A stretch of DNA of 64,000 nucleotides, taken from JBKBRC01 sp046292345. GTDB taxonomy: Bacteria > Bacteroidota > Rhodothermia > Rhodothermales > Rubricoccaceae. The position numbers were made by a program, and so were the translations under genes. This document shows positions 33,475-41,870 of the stretch, piece after piece (position 1 is the first letter of the stretch; every line of letters begins with the position of its first letter). The notes under the pieces were generated by a model that worked only from the letters and a program-made list of their open reading frames with translations, did no database searches and had not been told where the DNA came from. The DNA is taken from the NCBI GenBank assembly GCA_046292345.1, contig JBKBRC010000001.1, positions 124,001 through 188,000 of the forward strand, written 5' to 3'.

Positions 33475-34656
33475 ATGAAGATTGGCATCACGTGCTACCC
33501 TACCTTTGGCGGTTCCGGCGTCGTCGCGACCGAGCTTGGCAAGTCGCTCGCCGCGCGCGGGCACGAGGTGCACTTCATCGCTTACGCCCTGCCGCTGCGC
33601 CTCGAGCACGTGACGGGTAACATCCTGTTCCACGAGGTGCGTGTGGGCACGTACCCGCTCTTCGAGTACCCGCCGTATGCGCTCGCGCTCACGAGCAAGA
33701 TGATCGACGTGGCGCGCCACGAGGGACTCGACCTGCTGCACGTCCACTACGCCATCCCTCACGCCACGAGTGCCGTGCTTGCGCGGCAGATCCTCGCGCA
33801 GAGCGGCCTGCACCTGCCCGTCGTGACGACGCTCCACGGCACCGACATCACGCTCGTTGGCAAGGACCCGAGCTTCAAGCCCGTCGTCGAGCACGCCATC
33901 AACGCCTCCGACGGCGTCACGGCCGTCTCGGACTGGCTGCGCCGCGAGACGCTCGGCGGGTTTGAGATCACGCGCGAGATCGAGGTGATCCCCAACTTCG
34001 TCGACACGGCACGCTTCCGGCGCACGCCCAAGGAGCACTTCAAGCAGGCCATCTGCCCTGAGGGCGAGCGCCTGATGGTCCACGTCTCCAACTTCCGGCG
34101 CGTCAAGCGCGCCACCGACGTGGTGCAGGTCTTCGCGAAGGTGCACGCCGCCGGCGCCTGGCCTGCCGGGCACCCGCGCCACGGCCAGGCCGGCGGCGTC
34201 AAGCTGCTGCTCGTCGGCGACGGGCCGGACCGGCAGGCCGCCGAGGCGCTCGCCCGGGAGGCGGGCGTCTACCCGGACGTGCGCTTCCTCGGCAAGCAGG
34301 AGCCCGTCGAGGAGATCCTCTCCATCGCCGACCTCTTCCTGATGCCTTCCGGCAGCGAGACGTTCGGCCTGGCCGCGCTCGAGGCGATGGCCTGCAGCGT
34401 GCCCGTCATCTCGTCGGACATCGGCGGCCTGCCCGAGCTCAACCTCGACGGCGAGACCGGCTTCCTGCTCCCCCTCGGCGACGTGGACGGCATGGCGCGC
34501 GCCGCGCAGCGCATCCTGGCCGACGGCGCTCTGCACGCGCGCATGGCCGCCGCGGCCCGCGCCCGCGCCGAGCGCGAGTTCCGGCTCGACCGGATCGTGC
34601 CGCGCTACGAGGCGCACTACGAGCGGGTCCGCGAGGCCGCCCCGCAGCCCGCATAG
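33475..34656 (+). CDS. bshA: N-acetyl-alpha-D-glucosaminyl L-malate synthase (BshA), bacillithiol synthesis
   Basis: 393 residues from the ATG at 33475. GT4-type glycosyltransferase: KIGITCYPTFGGSGVVATELGKSLAARGHEVHFI at the N-terminus, LLHVHYAIPHATSAVLARQI and VTTLHGTDITLVG are hallmarks of BshA, and PSGSETFGLAALEAMACSVPVIS is the ExxxxxxxE nucleotide-sugar motif. It joins UDP-GlcNAc and L-malate, the first step to bacillithiol. BshB and BshC are not in the window. An in-frame ATG at 33439 would add residues without homology. It precedes a kinase-like unknown by 50 nt. Confidence 0.94.
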   Translation: MKIGITCYPTFGGSGVVATELGKSLAARGHEVHFIAYALPLRLEHVTGNILFHEVRVGTYPLFEYPPYALALTSKMIDVARHEGLDLLHVHYAIPHATSAVLARQILAQSGLHLPVVTTLHGTDITLVGKDPSFKPVVEHAINASDGVTAVSDWLRRETLGGFEITREIEVIPNFVDTARFRRTPKEHFKQAICPEGERLMVHVSNFRRVKRATDVVQVFAKVHAAGAWPAGHPRHGQAGGVKLLLVGDGPDRQAAEALAREAGVYPDVRFLGKQEPVEEILSIADLFLMPSGSETFGLAALEAMACSVPVISSDIGGLPELNLDGETGFLLPLGDVDGMARAAQRILADGALHARMAAAARARAEREFRLDRIVPRYEAHYERVREAAPQPA

Positions 34657-34706
34657 CCTGCCCGGCCGCCCCGTCCGCTGCTTCCGGCCCTGCTGCCCGT
34701 GCCCCC

Positions 34707-35840
34707 GTGGAGCCTCGCCGCAACCTGATCTCGCACAAGAAGCCGGCCTACCCGGTCAGCGACTACCTCGCCGACTACCTCAGCCGCTACGACCGCCTCG
34801 CCGAGGGCGGCATCCGCTACGCCGACCTCGCGCGCTACGCCGGCCAGACGCCTCTCTACGACGAGCACGGCCACGACACGCTCTGGAGCACGGTCTTCTA
34901 CGGCCCCGCCGAGAGCCGCGAGGTCCACGACGCCCTCCGCCGCACGTACGCCCTGCTCAAAAGCGCCGGCGACCTCTCGACGGTCGAGCACCTCTACGTG
35001 GACCGCGTCGACGTCTGCCTCTACGGCAACACGCTCCCTTTCCGCGTGCGCATCGTCAACCGGCTCAACGAGAACTTCGACTACTTCTACGTCAAGCGCG
35101 CCGACGCCAGCCGCGTCTACGGGCTCGAGCTCGAGCACATCCTCTCGCCTAACCACATCAACTTTCTGCTCACCGGCGCCTACGCGCCGCACGAGGTCCA
35201 GACGCTCATCGAGGAGCACATCGTCGGCATCCCGGGAGACATGTTCATCCGGGACTACCTCCCTGAGGGCCGCTTCGACCAGGTGCGCCTGGCCAAGGAG
35301 TTCGTCAAGTTCAACGAGCGCTGCTTCGTGCGCCTGCTCGGCGACATGCACGCGGGCAACTTCGTGCTCGACCTCACGCCCGACTTCGAGAAGCTCCACT
35401 ACCGCATCCGCCCGGTAGACTTCGACCAGCAGAGCCACCACCCGCGCCGGCAGGTCTATCTGCCGCAGTTCTTCGCGGCCAACAACCCCATCATCGCCTT
35501 CGGCCTCGAGCACCTCGACGCGACGTCCGTCGACCAGTACCAGCGCGAGGAGCGCGCGCTCATTGCCGGGCGCCTCCGCGTCGGGCACGACCGCTACAAG
35601 GCGCTCATGGACGTGATGCGCGAGGACCTGATCGCGCCCGAGGCGTTCGTCTCGGGTCTGGCCCGCACGCTCGCCGCCCACTACGCCGACGACGGCTTCC
35701 TGGCCGCCGAGACCATGGGCGACCTCGTCTACCGCTCGCTCGAGCTGCTGCTGCGCCGCGCCGAGCCGGCCTCGGCTCGCCTCCTCGCCGGCGCCACCGC
35801 CGCCGACGCGGCCGAGTACGTGGAGCGCTTCGTGGACTGA
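34707..35840 (+). CDS. Conserved Bacteroidota protein with kinase-like catalytic loop
   Basis: 377 residues from a GTG. The C-terminal half has RLLGDMHAGNFVLD, which has the layout of the GDxHxxNF phosphotransferase catalytic loop, followed 25 residues later by RIRPVDFDQQSHHPRR, a DFD-type metal-binding motif. YFYVKRADASRVYGLELEHILSPNHINFLL before it could supply the lysine and helix-C acid. Such proteins resemble aminoglycoside-phosphotransferase-like kinases, but the substrate is unknown and no nucleotide-binding Gly-rich loop is clear. Same pattern is known to me from other Bacteroidota proteins of unknown function. Likely cotranscribed with bshA. Confidence 0.6.
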   Translation: MEPRRNLISHKKPAYPVSDYLADYLSRYDRLAEGGIRYADLARYAGQTPLYDEHGHDTLWSTVFYGPAESREVHDALRRTYALLKSAGDLSTVEHLYVDRVDVCLYGNTLPFRVRIVNRLNENFDYFYVKRADASRVYGLELEHILSPNHINFLLTGAYAPHEVQTLIEEHIVGIPGDMFIRDYLPEGRFDQVRLAKEFVKFNERCFVRLLGDMHAGNFVLDLTPDFEKLHYRIRPVDFDQQSHHPRRQVYLPQFFAANNPIIAFGLEHLDATSVDQYQREERALIAGRLRVGHDRYKALMDVMREDLIAPEAFVSGLARTLAAHYADDGFLAAETMGDLVYRSLELLLRRAEPASARLLAGATAADAAEYVERFVD

Positions 35841-35944
35841 GCGCGCGGCCAGTCCGCTGCGCCGCGAGCCGGCCCGGCCCCCCGAACCTCAGCCGCCGGC
35901 AGCCGTTTTTCACGCGTCCCCGTCGCCCCAGGCCTGTCCGTCCG

Positions 35945-37996
35945 ATGCGCACGTCCCGCGTCTGCCTCCGCCTCGTTGCAGCAGCTCTGCTCGCCCTCGT
36001 CTCCGGCACCGCGGTCGCGCAGACGCCCCCCCGGCCCACCGCCGACACGCTCGCGCTCGAGCAGATCGAGGTGCGCGCCACGCGCACGGCGGCCACGGCC
36101 GCCACGGCGCCCTTCGCCGTCGCCGTGCGCGCCCGCCCGCCGCGGGCGCTCGAGACCGAGGCCGCGCTCGCGCTCGCCGACGTGCTCGCGGGCCTGCCCG
36201 GGCTCTACCTCGCCGACCGCGAGAACTTCTCGCTCGGCGAGCGGCTCGCCATCCGCGGGCAGGGCGCGCGCGCGGCCTTTGGCGTGCGCGGCGTGCAGGT
36301 AGTGCTCGACGGCGTGCCGCTCACACTCCCCGACGGGCAGGCCGCCCTCACGATCGCCGATCCGGCGCTCGTCCGGCAAGCCGAACTGCTCCGCGGGCCG
36401 GCCTCGACGTTCTGGGGCAACGGCGGCGGCGGCGTGCTTTTCCTGCGGACCCTCCCGGAGGAGCCGCGTCTGGCGCGGGCCCGCGCGCTCGGCGGCACGT
36501 ACGGCCTGCGGCGCGCCGAGGCCGAGGGCGCCACGCCGCTGGGGGGACGCCTCCCCGGCCGCGCAGGTGCGTTCGTGAGCCACGTCCGACGCGAAGGCTA
36601 CCGCGCGCACAGCGCCTACGAGATCGCCCGTGCTCGCCTCTTCGGCGAGTTCGACCTCGGGCGGGCGGGGCGCCTCACGCTCACCGGCGCCGCCGAGCAC
36701 GCGCCCGAGCAGCGCCATCCCGGCGCGCTCACGGCCGACGAGCTCCGCGCCGATCCGCGCCAGGCGGAGGCGCGCTTCGTGAATCAGGCCGCAGGCAAGC
36801 GCACCACGCAGGGGCAGGTGGGCGCCGCGCTCCGCATGGCCCTGCCATGGGCCACCCTCGAGGCGAGCGCGTTCGGGGTCGCACGGCGGCTCGACAACCC
36901 GCTGCCATTCGCCTACATCGACCTGGACCGCCGCGCCGGCGGCGCGCGGCTCGCCGCCGAGCGCACCGACGAGGCCCCTCTGGGCGGGCGCCTGACGTGG
37001 AGCCTCGGCGCCGAGACGGGCCTCCAGGCCGACAGCCGGCGCAACTTCGCCAATGCGGCCGGCACGCGGGGCGCGCGCCGCCTGGACCAGGCCGAGACCG
37101 TCGCCGCGACGGCCGCCTTCGGGCAGGCGACGTGGGCGCGCGGGCCGCTCCGCCTCAGCGGCGCCCTCCGCCGCGACGCCGTCCGCTTCGAGGCGCGCGA
37201 CCGCTTCCTGGACGACGGCGACCAGTCCGGCCGCCGTACGCTCGGCGCCTGGAGCGCCTCGGCCGGCGCGGCGTACGCGCTCGGGCCAGCGCTCGTGTTC
37301 GCCTCGACCGGCTCTGCCTTCGAGACGCCCACCACGACCGAGCTCGCCAACCGCCCCGACGGCGCGGGAGGCTTCAACCCGGACGTCGGCCCGCAGCGCG
37401 CGCGGGGCGCCGAGGCCGGCGTGCGGGGCGTCGTCGCCGGCGGGCGCCTCTACCTCGACGCGGCCGTGTTCGCGCTCGCCGTACAGGACCAGCTCGTGCC
37501 GTTCCAGGGCGCCGACGGACGGACCTACTTCCGCAACGCCGACGGCGCCCGGCACGCCGGCCTCGAGTTGCTCGCCGAGGCGCGGCCCGTGCCCGCGCTC
37601 GCGCTCCGCGCCGGCTACACGGGGGGGCGGTACGTCTTCCGCGGCGGCGCGGCCGACGGGCGCGCCGTGCCCGGCCTGCCTGCGCACCGCGGCTTCGCCG
37701 AGGCGCGCCTGACACGCGGCGCCCTCGCGGCCCGCCTCGCCCTCGACGCCGCCGCACCGACCTGGGCCGACGACGACAATACCGTGCGGGCAGACGCCTA
37801 CGCGGCCGTCCACGCGTCGCTGGCGCACACGGGGCTCGCCACGCCCGCCGGGCGTCTCGTGCCCTTCGCCGACGTGCGCAACCTCCTCGATGCGCGCTAC
37901 GTCGGCTCGGTCGCGCCCAACGCGGCCGGCGGACGTTACTTCGAGCCCGCCGCGGGCCGTGCGCTGCACCTCGGCCTCGCGCTCTCGGCCCGCTGA
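35945..37996 (+). CDS. TonB-dependent outer-membrane receptor
   Basis: 683 residues. Signal peptide MRTSRVCLRLVAAALLALVSGTAVAQ, then the plug domain with ALADVLAGLPGLYLADRENFSLGERLAIRGQ, GVRGVQVVLDGVPLTLPDGQ and LLRGPASTFWGNGGGGVLFLRT, the classic plug motifs. The barrel has long beta strands and ends in HLGLALSAR. RHPGALTADELRADPRQAEARF resembles a loop segment of siderophore-type receptors. It imports a large nutrient such as an iron chelate or vitamin with TonB energy; the ligand is not clear. No partner genes adjacent. Confidence 0.92.
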   Translation: MRTSRVCLRLVAAALLALVSGTAVAQTPPRPTADTLALEQIEVRATRTAATAATAPFAVAVRARPPRALETEAALALADVLAGLPGLYLADRENFSLGERLAIRGQGARAAFGVRGVQVVLDGVPLTLPDGQAALTIADPALVRQAELLRGPASTFWGNGGGGVLFLRTLPEEPRLARARALGGTYGLRRAEAEGATPLGGRLPGRAGAFVSHVRREGYRAHSAYEIARARLFGEFDLGRAGRLTLTGAAEHAPEQRHPGALTADELRADPRQAEARFVNQAAGKRTTQGQVGAALRMALPWATLEASAFGVARRLDNPLPFAYIDLDRRAGGARLAAERTDEAPLGGRLTWSLGAETGLQADSRRNFANAAGTRGARRLDQAETVAATAAFGQATWARGPLRLSGALRRDAVRFEARDRFLDDGDQSGRRTLGAWSASAGAAYALGPALVFASTGSAFETPTTTELANRPDGAGGFNPDVGPQRARGAEAGVRGVVAGGRLYLDAAVFALAVQDQLVPFQGADGRTYFRNADGARHAGLELLAEARPVPALALRAGYTGGRYVFRGGAADGRAVPGLPAHRGFAEARLTRGALAARLALDAAAPTWADDDNTVRADAYAAVHASLAHTGLATPAGRLVPFADVRNLLDARYVGSVAPNAAGGRYFEPAAGRALHLGLALSAR

Positions 37997-38007
37997 CCGG
38001 CAACGTG

Positions 38008-38031
38008 CGCCCGGCGACGCGTCACCGGGCG
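38008..38031. terminator. Hairpin between the TonB receptor and the MBL hydrolase
   Basis: CGCCCGG (38008-38014) pairs with CCGGGCG (38025-38031) around a 10-nt loop in the 46-nt convergent spacer. Short stem, but GC-only. Confidence 0.4.
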
Positions 38032-38042
38032 GGCGCGGAGCG

Positions 38043-38699
38043 CTATCCGCGCACGAAGGGGTTGGCGCGGCGCTCGGCCCCGATGGTCGTTGCCGGACCG
38101 TGGCCGGGGAGGACGACCGTCTCGTCGGGCAGCACGTACAGGCGCGAGCGGATGGAGCGCTCGAGCGTCTCGAACGAGCCCTCCCAGAGGTCTGTCCGGC
38201 CGACCGAGCCCTGGAACAGCACGTCGCCGCCGACGAGCACGCCCGACGCCGCATCGTAGAAGCACACCGAGCCGGGCGAGTGGCCGGGCGCGTGGAGGAC
38301 CTCGAGCGAGACGTCGCCGAGCGCGACACGGTCACCGTCGGCGAGGGCGTGCGCGGGCGGCGGCGGCTCGTCGACCCGCACGCCGAAGAGCTCGCCCTGC
38401 ACGCGCGCGTGCGCCAGGAGCGGCGCGTCCGCCGGGTGGAGTTGCCAGCCGCCGTGCTCGGCCGCGCCGCCGTAGCGGCGGGCGAAGTGCGCGCAGCCGA
38501 AGATGTGGTCTATGTGGGCGTGCGTGAGCAGCAGGTGCCGCACGCGCAGCCCGCGCGCCTCGATGAGCGCCTCCACGGCCGCGCGTTCCTCGGGCGTCGC
38601 CGTGCCGGGATCCACGAGGGCCGCCTCGGCGCCGCTCCAGAGCACGTAGCAGTTCTCGGCGAACGGACTGACGACGAACGACTGGTACTGTAAGGGCAC
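38043..38699 (-). CDS. MBL-fold metallo-hydrolase (glyoxalase II-like, YcbL type)
   Basis: 218 residues from a GTG at 38699. THAHIDHIFGC (HxHxDH), GHSPGSVCFYD, GGDVLFQGSVGRTDLW and PGHGPATTIG are the four metal-site motifs of metallo-beta-lactamase-fold hydrolases; the FQGSVGRTDL segment marks the YcbL/glyoxalase II-like group. It hydrolyses a thioester such as S-lactoyl-thiol; bacillithiol is a candidate thiol here because bshA is near. The ORF continues far upstream only because of GC-rich antisense sequence. Confidence 0.9.
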   Translation of the reverse strand: MPLQYQSFVVSPFAENCYVLWSGAEAALVDPGTATPEERAAVEALIEARGLRVRHLLLTHAHIDHIFGCAHFARRYGGAAEHGGWQLHPADAPLLAHARVQGELFGVRVDEPPPPAHALADGDRVALGDVSLEVLHAPGHSPGSVCFYDAASGVLVGGDVLFQGSVGRTDLWEGSFETLERSIRSRLYVLPDETVVLPGHGPATTIGAERRANPFVRG

Positions 38700-38873
38700 G
38701 GCGAGGGGGAAGCGGGGCGGCAGAAAAGGCCCAGCGCGCAGGCAGGGCGGCCCCATAAAGCTAGTCGCGAAGGCCTCGCCATGCCGTCCGGGCACGTTGT
38801 TCACAGGATTCTGCCCGCCGGAAGCACGCCACCGGTCACCGCTCGGCCGTACCGTACGGGACGCCCTCCGCTC

Positions 38874-40490
38874 ATGCTGCACCGTCTGCACTGGAACCTG
38901 CTGCGCGCGCTCCCGCTGCCGTTCACGGCCGCGTTCGCGACGCTCATGTTTCTGCTGCTGATGCAGTTTCTGATGCGCTACCTGCCCGAGCTCGTCGGGC
39001 GCGGGCTGCCGCCGCCGGTGCTCGTCGAGCTCGTCGCGTACAGCCTGGCCTACATGGTCACGCTCGCCGTGCCGATGGCGTGGCTGCTCGCCCTGCTCGC
39101 GGTGTTCGGGAGGCTGAGCGAGAGCCGCGCCTACCTCGTCGTGAAGGCCGCCGGGGTGTCGCTCGTGCAACTGGCATGGCCGGTGCTGCTCGTGGGGCTG
39201 CTGCTCACCGGTGCGATGAGCTACTTCAACCACGTCATGCTGCCCGAGGCCAACTACCGCATGAACGGCCTCTGGCGCGACATCCAGGTCGCGCGGCCAG
39301 CGTTCGCGCTCGAGCCGGGCACGTTCTACACCGGCCTGAGCGGCTATGCCCTGCGCGCCGAGCAGATTCCGCCGGACTCGGCCGGGCTGCTGCTCGGCGT
39401 AACGGTTGTCGAGACGCGCGGGCGCGCCGGCGGGCAGGCCATCGTAACCGCCGAGCGCGCCCGCCTCCAGACGCAGGGCGGGCGCCTGACGCTCCTGCTC
39501 GAGGGCGGCGAGGTGCACCAGCGCAGCGCCGACCTCACGGCCGGCGCGGGGCGATACGAGCGCCTCACGTTCGCGCGCCACCGCCTCGGGCTCGACCTGC
39601 CGCCGCCCGCGTTCGAACGCTCCGACCCGTCGGCGCTTTCGCGCTCGGACCGCTCGATGCGCACCTCGGAGATGGTCGCACGGCGCGACTCGCTGCGTGC
39701 CGTGTACGACGCGCGCGCGGACTCGCTCCGCGCCATGATCGGCCGCCTCGGCCGCTCCGCGACCCCGGCCGACCCCTTCGGCCTGGCGGCGAGCGAGACA
39801 GACGCGCCCGAGGGCACGGGCCGCGTTCGGGGCGCGCTCGCAGACGCCCCGATGGCGCCCTCGGCCGCGTCCGTGCTGGGTCCGGACGGCGAAGCGCTCG
39901 GGCAAGACGACTTCGGCCTGCAGATGCGCTCCGGCGCGGCGGGGCGACCCGGGGCGCCCCCCGGCGAGAGCCCCCCCGGTCGCTCCGCCGCCGCGCCCGT
40001 TGCGGACCTGCCTCTGGAGGTGCAGCGGGCCGTGTTCGACCTGGCCGCAGAGCGCGCGCAGAGCGTCCGCGCCGAGGCCGAGATCGCGCTCTCGACCGGC
40101 CGCTGGGAGCGGCAGCGCGTGACGCGCTACCAGATCGAGATCTACAAGAAGCATGCGATCGCGCTGGCGTGTCTCGTCTTCGTGCTCGTCGGCGTGCCGC
40201 TGGGGCTGGGCGTGGCACGCGCGGGCGTCGGGCGCACGGCTACATTCGCCGTAGCCATCTTCCTGTTCTACTGGGTGACGCTCGTGCAGGGCGAGAAGCT
40301 CTCCGACCGGGGCTTTTTCCCACCGTGGCTGGGCATGTGGTCATCCACGGTGGTTGTAGCGCTGCTCGGCGTCCTGCTGACCGTGCGCGAGATGCGCTCG
40401 CCGAGCGGCCTGCTCCCACCCGGCGTGCGCCCGGGCCGGCTGCGCCGGCGACGCCCCGCCGCGTCCGCCCCCCTGCCCTCCCCCGCCTGA
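38874..40490 (+). CDS. LptF/LptG-family permease
   Basis: 538 residues from the ATG at 38874. LHRLHWNLLRALPLPFTAAFATLMFLLLMQFLMRYLPEL opens the first two helices; three N-terminal and three C-terminal helices flank a large periplasmic beta-jellyroll (about 120-300). The segment about 270-420 (MRTSEMVARRDSLRAVYDARADSLRAM, then a Gly/Pro-rich part) is a long insertion, and YQIEIYKKHAIALACLVFVLVGVPLGLGVARAGVG is the typical C-terminal helix start. It works with LptB/C to move lipopolysaccharide from the inner membrane. Only one permease is here; the partner lies elsewhere. rsmI starts 16 nt downstream. Confidence 0.88.
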   Translation: MLHRLHWNLLRALPLPFTAAFATLMFLLLMQFLMRYLPELVGRGLPPPVLVELVAYSLAYMVTLAVPMAWLLALLAVFGRLSESRAYLVVKAAGVSLVQLAWPVLLVGLLLTGAMSYFNHVMLPEANYRMNGLWRDIQVARPAFALEPGTFYTGLSGYALRAEQIPPDSAGLLLGVTVVETRGRAGGQAIVTAERARLQTQGGRLTLLLEGGEVHQRSADLTAGAGRYERLTFARHRLGLDLPPPAFERSDPSALSRSDRSMRTSEMVARRDSLRAVYDARADSLRAMIGRLGRSATPADPFGLAASETDAPEGTGRVRGALADAPMAPSAASVLGPDGEALGQDDFGLQMRSGAAGRPGAPPGESPPGRSAAAPVADLPLEVQRAVFDLAAERAQSVRAEAEIALSTGRWERQRVTRYQIEIYKKHAIALACLVFVLVGVPLGLGVARAGVGRTATFAVAIFLFYWVTLVQGEKLSDRGFFPPWLGMWSSTVVVALLGVLLTVREMRSPSGLLPPGVRPGRLRRRRPAASAPLPSPA

Positions 40491-40506
40491 GCCCTCGTTC
40501 CGCGCC

Positions 40507-41205
40507 GTGCTCTACCTCGTGCCGACGCCCATCGGCAACCTCGAAGACCTTACGCTGCGCGCCCTGCGCGTGCTGCGCGAGGCAGCCCTCGTGGCGTGCG
40601 AGGACACGCGCACGACGGCCGTGCTCCTGCAACATTACGGCATCGAGACACCGCGCACGAGCTTCCACGCGCACAACGAGCACGGCAAGGCGCGCCACCT
40701 CGTCGAGCGGATGCGTGCCGGTGAAACGATCGCGCTCGTGAGCGACGCTGGGACGCCAGGCATCTCGGACCCCGGCTTCCTGCTCGTGCGAGAGGCCCTC
40801 GCGGCGGGCGTGCGGGTCGAGGCGCTGCCCGGCCCGACAGCGTTCGTGCCGGCGCTTGTCGCGAGTGGCCTGCCCTCGGACCGCTTCGTGTTCGAGGGCT
40901 TCCTGCCGCAGAAGAAGGGCCGGCAGACGCGGCTGCGTGCCCTCGCCGAGGAGCCCCGGACGATCGTGCTCTACGAGAGCCCGCACCGGCTCGGCAAGCT
41001 GCTCGGCGAGCTGGCGGACGAGCTGGGGCCGGAGCGACCGGCCGCGTACGCGCGCGAGTTGACGAAGCTGCACGAGGAGATCCGGCGGGGAACGCTGGCC
41101 GAGCTCGCCGCGCACGTCGCGGCGCAGACGAAAGTGCGCGGCGAGCTCGTCGTGGTCGTGGGCGGGCGCGACGCGCCGCCGTTCCGCGGCGACGCCTGCC
41201 CGTGA
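40507..41205 (+). CDS. rsmI: 16S rRNA (cytidine(1402)-2'-O)-methyltransferase (RsmI)
   Basis: 232 residues from a GTG, 16 nt after the permease. LYLVPTPIGNLEDLTLRALRVLREA is the N-terminal signature, VACEDTRTTAVLLQHYGI, SDAGTPGISDPGFLLVREA and LPGPTAFVPALVASGLPSDRFVFEGFLPQKKGRQTRLRAL are conserved parts of the SAM pocket. It methylates the ribose of C1402 in 16S rRNA. A little shorter than the E. coli protein (286), as it lacks the C-terminal helix domain. Confidence 0.95.
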   Translation: MLYLVPTPIGNLEDLTLRALRVLREAALVACEDTRTTAVLLQHYGIETPRTSFHAHNEHGKARHLVERMRAGETIALVSDAGTPGISDPGFLLVREALAAGVRVEALPGPTAFVPALVASGLPSDRFVFEGFLPQKKGRQTRLRALAEEPRTIVLYESPHRLGKLLGELADELGPERPAAYARELTKLHEEIRRGTLAELAAHVAAQTKVRGELVVVVGGRDAPPFRGDACP

Positions 41206-41253
41206 CCCCTCGGCCGCGAGAGAACCCGTCCGTATCCTGCTGCTGCCCACGTC

Positions 41254-41775
41254 ATGCGCCTGCTGATGCTGGCCGCTGCGCTCGCCTCCGCCGGATGCGC
41301 GCAGACGGCCACGCCCCCGCCCTTCCCCCTCGCCGTCATGCCCCCGGACCTCACCCCCGCCGAAGCGCGTATCCGCGAGATCATCGCACAGGACGGCGTC
41401 CACGTCGTGCACTTCTGGGCGCCGTGGTGCGACAACTCGGTCAACGAGCTCGCAGCCGGCTGGTACGAGGTCATCGAGCGGCATCCGGAGGTCTCGTTCA
41501 CGTTCGTGACGGTGTGGAACGACGGCGCCGACGGCGCAGCCACGCTCCGGCGCTACGCCATCCCCGAGCGCGTGCTCGAACTGACACAGCCCGACGCGGG
41601 CGAGAGCGCCGTCCGTGAGAACCGCCGGCGCCATTTCCTGGGCCTGCCCATGACGTGGATTCCCTCGACGTGGGTGTTCCACAAGAACGGCGAGCTCGCG
41701 TTCGCCTTCAACTACGGCGAGATGGAGCCGGCGCAGCTCGACGCCGCCATTGCGGCTGTGCAGCGCACCTGGTGA
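41254..41775 (+). CDS. Thioredoxin-like lipoprotein lacking the second active-site cysteine
   Basis: 173 residues with lipobox at Cys15 (LASAGC). VVHFWAPWCDNSVNELAAGW (51-70) is the TlpA/thioredoxin active-site region, but the CxxC is CDNS: C59 is kept and the second position is S62. A later FNYGEMEPAQLDAAI fits the C-terminal helix. A single-Cys thioredoxin fold cannot do normal disulfide exchange; it may bind mixed disulfides or act as a peroxidase-like protein. Same strand as rsmI and the DUF2723 gene. Confidence 0.75.
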   Translation: MRLLMLAAALASAGCAQTATPPPFPLAVMPPDLTPAEARIREIIAQDGVHVVHFWAPWCDNSVNELAAGWYEVIERHPEVSFTFVTVWNDGADGAATLRRYAIPERVLELTQPDAGESAVRENRRRHFLGLPMTWIPSTWVFHKNGELAFAFNYGEMEPAQLDAAIAAVQRTW

Positions 41776-41822
41776 CCCTCCTTCCTGCGCAGCCCCTCCC
41801 CGGGACGCCCCTCCCGGCGGGT

Positions 41823-41830
41823 TAACTTGC
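41823..41830 (+). promoter_or_regulatory. Candidate -7 promoter box for the DUF2723 gene
   Basis: TAACTTGC, 40 nt before the ATG at 41871, two bases from TAnnTTTG but shared with boxes at 44871 and 62706. Confidence 0.35.
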
Positions 41831-41870
41831 CCGCTCCCCGCGCGACGCCTGTTTTCCCTCCCCCGAGTTC

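Noticed and set aside
31168..34617. Another long antisense frame over bshA, the barrel gene and the baeRF gene
   Set aside because: It crosses two well-supported genes and a terminator hairpin, and shows no motif.
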